Of a DNA stretch of 64,000 nucleotides, positions 43,378 through 53,168 are shown piece by piece. The DNA is from a bacterium M00.F.Ca.ET.205.01.1.1 (GTDB lineage: Bacteria > Pseudomonadota > Alphaproteobacteria > Rhizobiales > Rhizobiaceae), in the NCBI GenBank assembly GCA_004791255.1, contig SRUQ01000001.1, positions 682,001 to 746,000 of the forward strand, in the 5' to 3' direction. The translations under genes were made by a program, and so were the position numbers. Under the pieces are notes generated by a model. The model was not told the origin of the DNA and ran no database searches. It worked only from the letters and a program-made list of their open reading frames with translations. The number at the start of each line of letters is the position of its first letter. Positions within the stretch are counted from its first letter, which is position 1.

Positions 43378-45207
43378 ATGAAACTCCGTAATATCGCGAT
43401 CATCGCGCACGTCGACCATGGAAAGACCACCCTCGTCGACCAGCTCCTGAAGCAGTCCGGCTCCTTCCGCGACAACCAGCGCGTCGCCGAGCGCGCCATG
43501 GATTCCAACGATCTCGAAAAGGAACGCGGCATCACCATCCTGGCCAAGGCGACCTCGGTCGACTGGAAGGATACGCGCATCAACATCGTCGACACCCCCG
43601 GCCACGCTGATTTCGGCGGTGAGGTCGAGCGCATCCTGTCGATGGTGGATTCGGCCATCGTGTTGGTCGACGCCGCCGAGGGTCCGATGCCGCAGACCAA
43701 GTTCGTCGTCGGCAAGGCGCTCAAGGTCGGCCTGCGGCCGATCGTCGTCATCAACAAGATCGACCGGCCGGACGCCCGCCACGTCGAAGTGGTCAACGAG
43801 GTGTTTGACCTGTTCGCGGCGCTCGACGCCACCGACGAGCAGCTGGATTTCCCGATCCTCTACGGTTCGGGCCGCGACGGCTGGGTGTCGGAGAATCCGG
43901 AAGGCCCCAAGGACCAGCAGCTTGCGCCGCTGTTCGATCTCGTCATCAAGCATGTGCCGGAGCCGACCGTTCATCCCGGCCCGTTCCGCATGATCGGCAC
44001 CATCCTGGAAGCCAACCCCTTCCTCGGCCGCATCATCACCGGCCGCATCGAATCCGGCTCGCTGAAGGCCAACCAGGCGGTCAAGGTGCTGCACCATGAC
44101 GGCACCCAGATCGAAACCGGCCGCGTCTCCAAGATCCTCGCTTTCCGCGGCCTCGAGCGCCAGCCGATCGAAGAAGCGCAGGCGGGCGACATCGTCGCCA
44201 TTGCCGGCCTGTCGAAGGGCACCGTCGCCGACACGTTCTGCGACCCGGCGGTGACCGAGCCGCTGCATGCGCAGCCGATCGATCCGCCGACCGTGACCAT
44301 GTCGTTCCTGGTCAATGACAGCCCGCTCGCCGGCACCGAAGGCGACAAGGTGACCAGCCGCGTCATCCGCGACCGCCTGCTGCGTGAGGCCGAAGGCAAT
44401 GTCGCGCTGAAGATCGAGGAATCGCCCGACAAGGATTCGTTCTTCGTCTCCGGTCGCGGCGAATTGCAGCTGGCCGTGCTGATCGAGACGATGCGCCGCG
44501 AAGGCTTTGAAATCGCCGTGTCGCGTCCGCGCGTCGTCATGCAGAAGGGCGAGAACGGCGAATTGCTGGAGCCGGTCGAGGAAGTCGTCATCGACGTCGA
44601 CGAGGAGCATGCCGGCGTTGTCGTGCAGAAGATGTCGGAGCGCAAGGCCGAGATGGTCGAGTTGCGCCCCTCCGGCGGCAATCGCCAGCGCATCGTCTTC
44701 CACGCGCCGACGCGCGGCCTGATCGGCTACCAGTCGGAACTGTTGACCGACACGCGCGGCACCGCCGTGATGAACCGGCTGTTCCATGCCTATGAGCCCT
44801 ACAAGGGCGAGCTGGCCGGCCGCACCAACGGCGTCCTGATCTCCAACGAGCAGGGCGAATCGGTCGCCTACGCCATGTGGAACCTGGAAGACCGCGGCCC
44901 GATGGTCATCGATCCGGGCGTCAAGGTCTATCAGGGCATGATCATCGGCATCCACAGCCGCGACAACGACCTCGAAGTGAACGTGCTGAAGGGCAAGAAG
45001 CTGACCAACATCCGCGCTGCCGGCAAGGATGAGGCGGTCAAGCTCACCCCGCCGATCCGCATGACGCTGGAGCGCGCTTTGGCCTGGATCCAGGACGACG
45101 AACTGGTCGAGGTGACGCCGAAGACCATTCGCCTGCGCAAGCTCTATCTCGACCCGAACGAGCGCAAGCGCTTCGAGAAGTCGTCCAAGGCGGTCGGCGC
45201 AGCGTAA
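43378..45207 (+). CDS. typA: Ribosome-associated GTPase TypA/BipA
   Basis: 609 residues from the ATG at 43378. GTPase motifs are complete: [12 protein letters not shown] (G1), a switch with [13 protein letters not shown] (G2), [11 protein letters not shown] (G3), NKIDRPDAR (G4). EF-G-like domains III and V and the TypA-specific C-terminal region ([16 protein letters not shown] end) follow. TypA binds the ribosome and supports growth at low temperature and under stress. It is a single-gene unit with its own strong terminator. Confidence 0.95.
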   Translation: MKLRNIAIIAHVDHGKTTLVDQLLKQSGSFRDNQRVAERAMDSNDLEKERGITILAKATSVDWKDTRINIVDTPGHADFGGEVERILSMVDSAIVLVDAAEGPMPQTKFVVGKALKVGLRPIVVINKIDRPDARHVEVVNEVFDLFAALDATDEQLDFPILYGSGRDGWVSENPEGPKDQQLAPLFDLVIKHVPEPTVHPGPFRMIGTILEANPFLGRIITGRIESGSLKANQAVKVLHHDGTQIETGRVSKILAFRGLERQPIEEAQAGDIVAIAGLSKGTVADTFCDPAVTEPLHAQPIDPPTVTMSFLVNDSPLAGTEGDKVTSRVIRDRLLREAEGNVALKIEESPDKDSFFVSGRGELQLAVLIETMRREGFEIAVSRPRVVMQKGENGELLEPVEEVVIDVDEEHAGVVVQKMSERKAEMVELRPSGGNRQRIVFHAPTRGLIGYQSELLTDTRGTAVMNRLFHAYEPYKGELAGRTNGVLISNEQGESVAYAMWNLEDRGPMVIDPGVKVYQGMIIGIHSRDNDLEVNVLKGKKLTNIRAAGKDEAVKLTPPIRMTLERALAWIQDDELVEVTPKTIRLRKLYLDPNERKRFEKSSKAVGAA

Positions 45208-45232
45208 TTTTTCTATCTTTTTTGGATTGAAG

Positions 45233-45267
45233 AGGGGCGGGGCACATCGGTGCCTCGCCCCTTTTTC
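45233..45267. terminator. Intrinsic terminator between typA and the DUF1062 gene
   Basis: AGGGGCGGGGCAC-ATCG-GTGCCTCGCCCCT, followed by TTTTT: a 13-base stem with one mismatch position, a four-base loop and a T run on the plus strand. It ends at the stop of the convergent gene and probably serves both directions. Confidence 0.88.
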
Positions 45268-45892
45268 ATCCTCCGGCGGCCAGGATAATGGCCCGCCGAT
45301 CGGGTTCGCCGGCAAGATCGATGCGGATCGTCGTTCCCTCGCGGGCTGGTTTGCGAAGGGCTTTGCTGCCCTCCGGCGCAATGGCCAGCAGGCGCCGCTC
45401 TTCCAGCGCCTGAAGCCGCGACCGCGAGATGCCGAGTTCGTTGGCCAGCAAACGGTCGAGCCGGACAGATATCGGCATTGCAAGACCAAGCCTGAGTTCA
45501 AGCGCCGTGGCGCCTTCCTTGTGCTCGCTGTACACCTGCTTGTGCACGGCGACTTCGGAGAACTCCTCGACACACCCTACCTGGTTGCGCAGTGCTGTGA
45601 TGTCGAAGGCATGGCGCCGCGCCAGCTCCGGATCGTTGCTTTCAAGCGCCCGCAGCAACACCGGTTCGATGTCGCGGCGGTTGCGGCGCCCGAAAATGCC
45701 GAGATTCCAGGAATTGTCGCAGTCGACACAGCGATAGATCAGCCAGACGTCGATGCGCTTGCCATTGGCGTTGACGCGGAATTTTTCGCTGCAGCGATAG
45801 GCCTTCACGGTGCCGCAGCGATTGCAGTTGATCAGGGGTCGTGGCGCGATTTGAGGCGCAATCGTCCAGTGGCTGCGCAGGATAGAAGACAT
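45266..45892 (-). CDS. DUF1062 protein with zinc-ribbon-like cysteines
   Basis: 208 residues. Two CxxC pairs near the N-terminus (NCNRCGT and RCVDCDNSW) suggest a bound zinc. The middle has SSD-like EFSEVAVHKQVYSEHKEG, and the C-terminal third resembles an S4/HTH-type nucleic-acid-binding element (VRLDRLLANELGISRSRLQA, then LEERRLLAI). DUF1062 is uncharacterised. The S4-like part suggests RNA binding, which is my inference. Its stop abuts the typA terminator. Confidence 0.75.
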   Translation of the reverse strand: MSSILRSHWTIAPQIAPRPLINCNRCGTVKAYRCSEKFRVNANGKRIDVWLIYRCVDCDNSWNLGIFGRRNRRDIEPVLLRALESNDPELARRHAFDITALRNQVGCVEEFSEVAVHKQVYSEHKEGATALELRLGLAMPISVRLDRLLANELGISRSRLQALEERRLLAIAPEGSKALRKPAREGTTIRIDLAGEPDRRAIILAAGG

Positions 45893-46290
45893 GCCGGTAA
45901 GCCCTTCCCGTCGGGAAGTTCATCAGGTCGGCAAGCTCGAGATGCCCATGTGAGCGCGGCGTGGCGAGAGGCTGCGGTTCTTGGAAGTCGGATGTCTTGG
46001 GCGGTCAGCCGGGCGACAGCGGTTCAGCAGTGCCAAACCGGTCTCGAACCGCCGCCCAGAGGAACACGTGAAAATGAAAACAGGCACCGCGGATGCGGCG
46101 CCATGCGGTGCGTCGGGGGCGTTAGCGAGACCGGCGGTTACTGAGGCAAAGTGAAGCTCGAAATGGATATCGGGACGGGTTTTCTAGCGGCAAGGGCTTG
46201 GCCCGGCAAGCAGCTTGTGTCTGTGCTACCGCAGCTCAATCTCTTGCGATAATGTCAGACACCGAAGGCTTTCAAACAGAGATCCTCGCC
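45893..46290. other. Intergenic region, no gene recognised
   Basis: About 400 bases between divergent genes. It must contain both promoters. GC content stays high, there is no open frame with a credible start, and I could not match it to a riboswitch. An ATG at 46252 would extend the LysE protein by 13 residues but has no ribosome site. Confidence 0.5.
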
Positions 46291-46905
46291 ATGCATCTTA
46301 CTTCATTGCTGATTTTCGCTGCCGCCTTGTTCGTCGCCGCCGGGTCGCCCGGTCCTTCGATCGCGGCGCTGGTCGCGCGCGTCATCTCGAAAGGGTTTCG
46401 CGACGTGTTCCCGTTCCTGCTCGCCATGTGGATCGGCGAGGGCATCTGGCTGTCGCTGGCGGTGTTCGGGCTCGCCGTGGTGGCGCAGACCTTTCATTTT
46501 GCCTTCGTCATCGTGAAGTGGGCCGGCGTTGCCTATCTCGCCTACCTCGCCTGGAAGATGTGGACCGCTCCGGTCGACGCCAAAGAGGGCGAGATGCCGC
46601 GCGAGGATTCGGCGGCAAGGCTGTTCTTCGCCGGTATGGCGGTGACGCTCGGCAACCCGAAGATCATGATGTTCTATCTGGCGCTGCTGCCGACCATCAT
46701 CGACCTGGCTTCTGTCAGCATCGTTGGCTGGGTCGAGCTGACTGCCACCATGGCGGTGGTTCTCATCGCTATCGATCTCGCCTGGGTGCTCGCCGCCGCG
46801 CAGGCGCGCAAGCTCATGAAAAGCAAGCGCGCCATGAGGATTGCCAACCGCGTCAGCGCCACGACGATGGCTGGCGCGGCCGCCGCGATCGCGGCGCGGT
46901 CATGA
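46291..46905 (+). CDS. LysE/RhtB-family amino-acid exporter
   Basis: 204 residues, about six spans. The family signature is GSPGPSIAALVARVISKGFR near the N-terminus, then VKWAGVAYLAYLAWKMW and FFAGMAVTLGNPKIMMFYLA. Members export amino acids or homoserine lactone-like compounds across the inner membrane. The TGA stop is the first triplet of a palindromic repeat (GCATGATCCCGAAAAG...). Confidence 0.88.
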   Translation: MHLTSLLIFAAALFVAAGSPGPSIAALVARVISKGFRDVFPFLLAMWIGEGIWLSLAVFGLAVVAQTFHFAFVIVKWAGVAYLAYLAWKMWTAPVDAKEGEMPREDSAARLFFAGMAVTLGNPKIMMFYLALLPTIIDLASVSIVGWVELTATMAVVLIAIDLAWVLAAAQARKLMKSKRAMRIANRVSATTMAGAAAAIAARS

Positions 46906-46949
46906 GCATGATCCCGAAAAGTGGAAAGCGGTTTTCGGAAAGATCATGC
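46903..46949. repeat. Palindromic repeat (family R4) starting at a stop codon
   Basis: TGAGCATGATCCCGAAAAGT opens and GGTTTTCGGAAAGATCATGC closes an imperfect palindrome (GCATGATC...GATCATGC; CCGAAAA...TTTTCGG). This element type is common in rhizobial intergenic DNA as I recall. It starts with the LysE stop codon and fills the gap to the convergent YCII gene. Confidence 0.75.
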
Positions 46950-46963
46950 CAAGCGCCGACGCG

Positions 46964-47287
46964 TCACATCATTTCGATGATCGGTGCGATCTCGACGCTG
47001 AAGGCCGGATCCATGAGGATCGGACAATCCTTGGCCTTGGCGACCGCATCGTCGAAGTCCCTGGCGTCGATGATCGTGTAGCCGGCGGTTGGGTTGCTGC
47101 CGCCATTGTTTTCGACCTTGCCGCCGGACAGCACCATCTTCGACATGCCGACCGGATTGCCGCCGTCGACCACGGCCGATCCGAGCTTGCCGTACCAACC
47201 GGTCCAGGCATCTATTGAGGCTTGCCGCTCGGCCGCGTCGGTCGGCATCTTGCCCGAGCCATGATAGACATAGAGAAACTTCGCCAT
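46964..47287 (-). CDS. YCII-related (YciI-like) domain protein
   Basis: 107 residues from the ATG at 47287, with GGAGGA upstream. The dimeric ferredoxin-like fold is indicated by KFLYVYHGSGK, then WYGKLGSAVVDGGNPVG and the IDARDFDDAVAKAKDCPIL segment. Such proteins are often annotated as DGPF- or YCII-domain proteins and sit near ECF sigma factors, but none is present here. Function unknown. Confidence 0.8.
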   Translation of the reverse strand: MAKFLYVYHGSGKMPTDAAERQASIDAWTGWYGKLGSAVVDGGNPVGMSKMVLSGGKVENNGGSNPTAGYTIIDARDFDDAVAKAKDCPILMDPAFSVEIAPIIEMM

Positions 47288-47424
47288 GTTCTCCTCCCTT
47301 GGTGAGCGGCATCGAACCGGCATGCGGTCATGCCGCCTGCCGATCATCGGACCAAACAGGCAAACAAGCAATTAGAATAAGGCTTGGCTAATATAGGATA
47401 CGATCGGGAGCCGACCGCGTTCCG

Positions 47425-47988
47425 TCACCGCGCCATGGCGTGGTATTCGGCGTTCGGGCGCATGTCGATCGCCGCCGCGACGCGGTTCGACATGTTGAAG
47501 AAGGCTGATGTCGACGCGATGTCCCAGATGTCGCGGTCGCTGAACCCGGCCTGGCGCAAGGCGGCCCGGTCGGCCTCGACGATCTTTGCCGGCGCCTCGG
47601 TCAGCTTGACGGCGAATTCGAGCATCGCGGCCTGTTTCGGCGAAAGATCGGCGGCGCGGAAATTCATCACCATCATTTCGCCGAGCGATGGATCGCCGGA
47701 GAGCTGGCGCACCGCCGCGCCATGCGCGGTCAGGCAATAATAGCAATGATTGATGGAGGAGACGACGACCGCGATCATCTCGCGCTCCAGCTTCGACAGG
47801 CCTGATTCACCCAGCATCAAATCATTGTACATGTCGGTGAAGGCGCGCAGCTTCTTGTCGTCGAAGGCGTAGGCCCTAAGCACGTTGGGGACGAGACCGA
47901 GCTTCTCCTCGCATTTGGCGAAATACGCCTTTGTCGCATCGCTGAGCTCGGCGGTGCCGAGATCAAGTGCGGTGATCTTGCCGGTCAT
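47425..47988 (-). CDS. AhpD-like peroxidase-related protein
   Basis: 187 residues from the ATG at 47988, with GAGGAG about ten bases upstream; ATG 48006 would overlap that site. The carboxymuconolactone decarboxylase/AhpD core is clear: EREMIAVVVSSINHCYYCLT with the redox CxxC, then AHGAAVRQLSGDP. Family members reduce peroxides through the CxxC cysteines and a histidine. It is divergent from the glutamate dehydrogenase gene. Confidence 0.85.
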   Translation of the reverse strand: MTGKITALDLGTAELSDATKAYFAKCEEKLGLVPNVLRAYAFDDKKLRAFTDMYNDLMLGESGLSKLEREMIAVVVSSINHCYYCLTAHGAAVRQLSGDPSLGEMMVMNFRAADLSPKQAAMLEFAVKLTEAPAKIVEADRAALRQAGFSDRDIWDIASTSAFFNMSNRVAAAIDMRPNAEYHAMAR

Positions 47989-48127
47989 GGGGCCTTTTCT
48001 CCTCATTCACTGCCGATTTGCGATCAAAAATCCGAAGAATCTTTGCAAGCCGTCAAACCTTTGTCGCCAAACAGCGGTCATCTGCTACCATAATCGCAAA
48101 AGCATGTGACGGGAGGGACTTCGCATC

Positions 48128-51100
48128 ATGGCCAGCGTGAAATCCGCAGCTAAGTCGAAAAGAAAGGCAACAGCCTCGGCGAAGTCGGAGGAAAGACCAG
48201 CCAGGCTTGCCGACTATCTGCTCGCCCGCGCACCGGCGGAAGACATCGCTGCCTATCAGGTGGCTGATCTGGAACGCGCCGCCGACCTTGCCGGCCGTGC
48301 GGTTGCCAGCCACAAAAAGGGCGCCTCCGTCGTCGCCGTCGACACCGATGCGGGCGTCGTTCGCGACGGCCGCCCGGTGACGGTCATCACCGTCGTCAAC
48401 GACAACATGCCGTTCCTGTTCGATTCCATCCTCGGCGAGATCACCGAAACATCAGGCGAGCCGACGCTGGTCACCCATCCGGTCATCACCGTTCGCCACG
48501 GCAAGAAGGGCGTCGATGAAATCCTCGGCGACGGCAGTTTCGCCAAGGACGACCCCAACCACGACCGGCTGAGCGTCATCCATGTTCACATTCCGCGGCT
48601 GACGCCGGAGCAGGCGAACGCGCTCGCCGAGCGGCTGCGCAAGATGCTTGGCCAGGTGCACGCCGCCGTCAACGACTGGCGGCCGATGCTCGCCCGCCTC
48701 GACCAGGCGATCTCCGAATTCCGCTATTCGGAAGTGCCGCTCGACAAGAAGAGCGTCGCCGAGGCCATCGCCTTCCTGGAGTGGCTGCGCGACGACAATT
48801 TCACCTTCCTCGGCATGCGCGAGTTCAAATACACCGGCGGCGAGGAAAGCGGCACGCTGGAACGCGCCGACAAGCCCGGCCTCGGCATCCTGTCCGATCC
48901 CGACGTGCTGGTCTTGAGGCGCGGCACCGAGGCGGTGACGACGACGCCCGAAATCCGCGCCTTCCTGCATGGGCCGGAGCCGCTGATCGTCACCAAGGCC
49001 AATGCCAAGTCGTCGGTGCACCGGCGCATCTATCTCGACTACATCGGCATCAAGACCTACACCACCAAGGGCACGCTGTCGGGCGAGTTGCGCATCGTCG
49101 GCCTGTTCACCTCGACGGCCTACACGCGCTCGGTGATGAAGATCCCGTATCTGAGGTCGAAGGCCGAGACCATCATCGCCAAGTCCGGCTTCGACCGGCA
49201 CGACCATTCGGGCAAGGCGCTGATCAACGTGCTGGAAAGCTATCCGCGTGACGAATTGTTCCAGGTGCCGGTGCCGATCCTGAGGAAACACGCCAGCGCC
49301 ATTCTCGGCCTGATCGAGCGGCCCCGCGTCAGGGCGCTGGTGCGCGCCGACCAGTTCGACCGTTTCGTCTCCATCCTCGTCTTCGTGCCGCGCGACCGTT
49401 ACGACAGCGTCGTGCGCGAGAAGGTCGGCAGCTATCTGAAGACTGTCTTCGAAGGCCGTTTGTCGGCTTATTATCCGGCCTTCCCGGAAGGCGGGCTGGC
49501 GCGGGTGCATTTCATCATCGGCCGCTCCGGCGGCAAGACGCCGAAGGTCGAGCAGGCGACGATCGAGGCGGCCATCCGCGACATCGTTCGGACCTGGGAG
49601 GATGCGCTCTCCGACGCGGCGGAGGCCGACGGCGGCGACCTGGCGCTGAAGGCCATCGCGGCGCGGTTCCCTGAAAGCTACCGGGATTCGTTCAGCGCCG
49701 GCGTGGCGCTGGTCGATGCCGGGCGCATCGCCAAAATCAGCGCCGAGAACCCGATCGCCATCGACTATTACCGCCATGCCGAGCAGAAGCCGCAGCAGGC
49801 GGCGCTGAAGATCTATCACCATGGCAGCCCGGTGGCGCTGTCGCGGCGCGTGCCGGTGCTGGAAAACATCGGCTTCCGCGTCATCAGCGAACGCACCTTC
49901 GAGGTCGACGAAGACGGCGGCGAGACTGTCTTCATTCACGACATGGAACTGGAGAACAGCTACGGCAATCCGATCGATCTAACCGACGGCGGCGCATTGT
50001 TCGAGGACGCGTTCCTGTCGGTGTGGCGCGGCGACGTCGACAATGACGGCTATAATGGCCTCGCCCAGACAGCAGGCCTGTGGTCGGGCGAAATCACCAT
50101 CCTGCGCGCCTATGGCCGCTACCTGCAGCAGGTCGGCATCCCGCAGAGCCAGGATTTCATTGCCGCGGCGCTGAACCGCTATCCGGAGATCGCGCGCGGC
50201 CTGCATGCGCTGTTCATCGCCAGGCTCGGACCGACCGCCGAGGGCGAAGGCGCGGTGGCGGCAAAGCACCTCAAGGCCAAAATCAAGGATGCGCTGGAAG
50301 ATGTGCCCAACATCGACGACGACACCATCATCCGCCGCTACCTCAACCTGATCGAGGCCTCGCTGCGCACCAATCATTTCGTTGCCGATACGAAAGCCAA
50401 GGGACGGTCTTTGGCGATCAAGCTCGATTCGCGCTCGGTCGACGGATTGCCCGAGCCGCGGCCGTGGCGGGAGATCTTCGTCTACGGCTCGGAAGTCGAA
50501 GGCGTGCATCTGCGCTTCGGCCCGGTGGCGCGTGGCGGCCTGCGCTGGTCGGACCGCGCCCAGGACTACCGCACCGAAGTGCTCGGCCTGGTCAAGGCGC
50601 AGCAGGTCAAGAACGCGGTTATCGTTCCGGTCGGGGCCAAGGGCGGCTTCTATCCCAAGAAGCTGCCGGTCAGCGCCGGGCGCGATGCCGTCTTCGAGGC
50701 CGGCACATCGGCCTACAAGAACTTCGTCTCCAGCCTTTTGTCGATCACCGACAATATCGGACTGGACGGCGTTATCCCGCCGGCCGGCGTGATCCGGCGT
50801 GACCAGGACGACCCCTATTTCGTCGTCGCCGCCGACAAGGGCACCGCGACCTTCTCCGACACCGCCAACGCGATCAGCGAGAACCATGGCTTCTGGCTGG
50901 ACGATGCCTTCGCCAGCGGCGGGTCGGCCGGCTACGACCACAAGAAGATGGGCATCACCGCCAAGGGCGCCTGGGAAGCGGTCAAGCGGCATTTCCGCGA
51001 GATCAACCGCGACATCCAGACCACGCCCTTCACCGTCGTCGGCGTCGGCGACATGTCGGGCGACGTGTTCGGCAACGGCATGCTGTTGTCGCCGCAGACC

Positions 51101-52918
51101 AGACTGATCGCCGCCTTCGACCATCGCGACATCTTCATTGACCCCGATCCGGACATGGCGGCGTCGATGGCCGAGCGCGAGCGCATGTTCGCACTGCCGC
51201 GTTCGAGCTGGCAGGACTATGACAAGTCGAAGCTGTCGGAAGGCGGCGTCATCGTCTCGCGCAACCAGAAGTCGATCACCTTGCCGGCCGCGGCAGCGGC
51301 CGCGATCGGTCTCGGCAAAACCACGGCTTCGCCGGTCGAGATCATGAACGCCATCCTCAAGGCGCCGGTCGATCTCCTGTGGTTCGGCGGCATCGGCACC
51401 TATCTCAGGGCATCGACCGAAACCAATGCCGATGTCGGCGATCGCGCCAATGATGCCATCCGCATCACGGCGCTCGACGTGCGCGCCAAGGTGATCGGCG
51501 AGGGCGCCAATCTCGGCGTCACCCAGCGGGCGCGCATCGAGTTCGGCCTGAATGGCGGCCGCTGCAATTCCGACGCCATCGACAATTCGGGCGGGGTGAA
51601 CTGCTCCGACGTCGAGGTCAACATCAAAATCGCGCTGGCGTCGGCGATGCGCAAGGGTTCGCTGACGCGTCCGGTCCGCAACAAGCTGCTGGCCGAGATG
51701 ACCGGCGAGGTCGGCAGCCTGGTGCTGTCCAACAATTATGAACAGACGCTGGCGCTTTCCATCGCCCGCAAGCGCGGCCTGGCCGACATAGCGCACCAGG
51801 CCCGCTTCATGACGGCGCTGGAGGCGCGCGGCCTGCTCAACCGCGCCGTCGAGACGCTGCCCTCGCCGGCCGCCCTTGCCGAGCGCGAGGCGCGCGGCGA
51901 GCCTCTGACGCGGGCTGAACTCGGCGTGCTCTTGGCCTATGCCAAGATCGTGCTGTTCTCCGATATCGTCGCCAGCGACGTGCCGGACGAGCCGCATTTC
52001 GACCGCGACCTGATGGGCTATTTCCCCGACCGCATGGCGAAGAAATATGCTTCCGAGATCAACGGCCACCGGCTGCGGCGCGAGATCATCGCGCGCGTGC
52101 TTGCCAACGATCTCGTCAATCGGGGCGGACCGTCCTTCGTCAACCGGCTGCAGGAAGCGACGGGCCGTACCGCCGCCGATGTGGTGCGGACCTTCGCCGT
52201 GGTGCGCGACGGCTTCGCCCTGCCGGGGCTCTATCGCGAGATCGACGCGCTCGACAACCAGATCGACGGCCAAATTCAGCTCGATCTCTACCAGGCGGTG
52301 AGCCGGCTGATCTACGTCACCAGCGGCTGGTACCTGAAGAACGACACCGACGCCGCTCCGCTCGCCCAGCGCATCGCCGAGCTGCACGACGCCCGCAAGG
52401 TGCTGGAGCCGAAGCTCGTCTCGCTGCTGCCCGACTATTCGCGCGAGCGCATCGAGGAGAAGCGCCACGGCCTGTTCAAGGCCGGCGCGCCGGAGAAGCT
52501 TGCCGCGCAACTGGCGCTGGCCGATGTGGCGGAGCTGATCCCGGATATCGCGCTGACGGCGCGGATGGCGAACGCCGACATCGTCGCTGCCGCCCGGGCG
52601 TTCTTCTCGGTCAGCGATGCCTTCCGCATCCCGCGTGTCGAGGAGGCGGCACGCTCGATCACGCCTCCGGACTATTACGACCAGCTGGCGCTGTCGCGCG
52701 CCACCGACACGATCAGCGCCGCCCGGCGCGGCATCGCGGTGGCGGCGCTCACCGGCCATGCCAAGGCCGCCGATCCGGTGGCCGCCTGGCTGGAGGCCGG
52801 CGGCGAGCGGGTGGCGCGCATCCGCGAGCGGCTGCAGGCGCTGACCGAAGGCGGCGACATCACCGTGTCGCGGCTGTCGGTCGCCTCCGGGCTGATGAGC
52901 GACCTGACGGGGATGTGA
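48128..52918 (+). CDS. NAD-specific glutamate dehydrogenase, large (about 180 kDa) class
   Basis: 1,596 residues, the full length for this class. The N-terminal half holds ACT-like regulatory regions (VITVVNDNMPFLFDSILGEI, then HVHIPRLTPEQANAL). The catalytic part starts near residue 790 with GPVARGGLRWSDRAQDYRTE, then VIVPVGAKGGFYPKK with the substrate lysine near 838, and GVGDMSGDVFGNGML for NAD binding. A helical C-terminal region of about 350 residues completes it. It oxidises glutamate to 2-oxoglutarate and ammonia, mainly catabolic. Starts at ATG 48128 with GGGAGGG upstream and appears monocistronic. Confidence 0.95.
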   Translation: MASVKSAAKSKRKATASAKSEERPARLADYLLARAPAEDIAAYQVADLERAADLAGRAVASHKKGASVVAVDTDAGVVRDGRPVTVITVVNDNMPFLFDSILGEITETSGEPTLVTHPVITVRHGKKGVDEILGDGSFAKDDPNHDRLSVIHVHIPRLTPEQANALAERLRKMLGQVHAAVNDWRPMLARLDQAISEFRYSEVPLDKKSVAEAIAFLEWLRDDNFTFLGMREFKYTGGEESGTLERADKPGLGILSDPDVLVLRRGTEAVTTTPEIRAFLHGPEPLIVTKANAKSSVHRRIYLDYIGIKTYTTKGTLSGELRIVGLFTSTAYTRSVMKIPYLRSKAETIIAKSGFDRHDHSGKALINVLESYPRDELFQVPVPILRKHASAILGLIERPRVRALVRADQFDRFVSILVFVPRDRYDSVVREKVGSYLKTVFEGRLSAYYPAFPEGGLARVHFIIGRSGGKTPKVEQATIEAAIRDIVRTWEDALSDAAEADGGDLALKAIAARFPESYRDSFSAGVALVDAGRIAKISAENPIAIDYYRHAEQKPQQAALKIYHHGSPVALSRRVPVLENIGFRVISERTFEVDEDGGETVFIHDMELENSYGNPIDLTDGGALFEDAFLSVWRGDVDNDGYNGLAQTAGLWSGEITILRAYGRYLQQVGIPQSQDFIAAALNRYPEIARGLHALFIARLGPTAEGEGAVAAKHLKAKIKDALEDVPNIDDDTIIRRYLNLIEASLRTNHFVADTKAKGRSLAIKLDSRSVDGLPEPRPWREIFVYGSEVEGVHLRFGPVARGGLRWSDRAQDYRTEVLGLVKAQQVKNAVIVPVGAKGGFYPKKLPVSAGRDAVFEAGTSAYKNFVSSLLSITDNIGLDGVIPPAGVIRRDQDDPYFVVAADKGTATFSDTANAISENHGFWLDDAFASGGSAGYDHKKMGITAKGAWEAVKRHFREINRDIQTTPFTVVGVGDMSGDVFGNGMLLSPQTRLIAAFDHRDIFIDPDPDMAASMAERERMFALPRSSWQDYDKSKLSEGGVIVSRNQKSITLPAAAAAAIGLGKTTASPVEIMNAILKAPVDLLWFGGIGTYLRASTETNADVGDRANDAIRITALDVRAKVIGEGANLGVTQRARIEFGLNGGRCNSDAIDNSGGVNCSDVEVNIKIALASAMRKGSLTRPVRNKLLAEMTGEVGSLVLSNNYEQTLALSIARKRGLADIAHQARFMTALEARGLLNRAVETLPSPAALAEREARGEPLTRAELGVLLAYAKIVLFSDIVASDVPDEPHFDRDLMGYFPDRMAKKYASEINGHRLRREIIARVLANDLVNRGGPSFVNRLQEATGRTAADVVRTFAVVRDGFALPGLYREIDALDNQIDGQIQLDLYQAVSRLIYVTSGWYLKNDTDAAPLAQRIAELHDARKVLEPKLVSLLPDYSRERIEEKRHGLFKAGAPEKLAAQLALADVAELIPDIALTARMANADIVAAARAFFSVSDAFRIPRVEEAARSITPPDYYDQLALSRATDTISAARRGIAVAALTGHAKAADPVAAWLEAGGERVARIRERLQALTEGGDITVSRLSVASGLMSDLTGM

Positions 52919-52920
52919 GG

Positions 52921-53035
52921 CTCACTTGCCCTCCCCTTGTGGGGAGGGTCGCTGCGCAGCAGCGGGGCGGGCCAGCGCCAGACCCCCCACCCGGACCTGC
53001 GGTCCGACCTCCCCACATGGGGGAGGTAGGCCCTG
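52921..53035. repeat. R1-type palindromic repeats after the glutamate dehydrogenase gene
   Basis: CCCTCCCCTTGTGGGGAGGG and CCTCCCCACATGGGGGAGG hairpins enclose GCTGCGCAGCAGCGGGGCGG and CCCGGACCTGCGGTCCGACC. They start a few bases after the stop and could act as terminators. The remaining 130 bases before the MFS gene show nothing further. Confidence 0.65.
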
Positions 53036-53168
53036 GCGCTTTTGCTTCCGCCACGCTCAGAAGTGGAGACGGACAAGCCGACCAACGCAGCGCCTGCTTG
53101 TTCATTTGCACGGTCATGAAAAACATGCAGACATGGCGCCCGACGCGGGCGGTGCCGGGGGAATCATC

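Noticed and set aside
43237..45573. A 778-codon minus-strand frame
   Set aside because: Antisense to typA, extending into the terminator and DUF1062 region. It has no motif or ribosome site and is a shadow of typA codon bias.
45893..46290. Riboswitch upstream of the LysE exporter
   Set aside because: I searched by eye for glycine, lysine and manganese (yybP-ykoY) motifs and found no conserved core.
49979..52759. A 926-codon open frame on the minus strand
   Set aside because: It lies wholly antisense to the glutamate dehydrogenase gene. Its composition (Arg, Gly, His, Asp, Gln-rich) is what GC-rich codon structure gives on the opposite strand, and no domain is recognisable.
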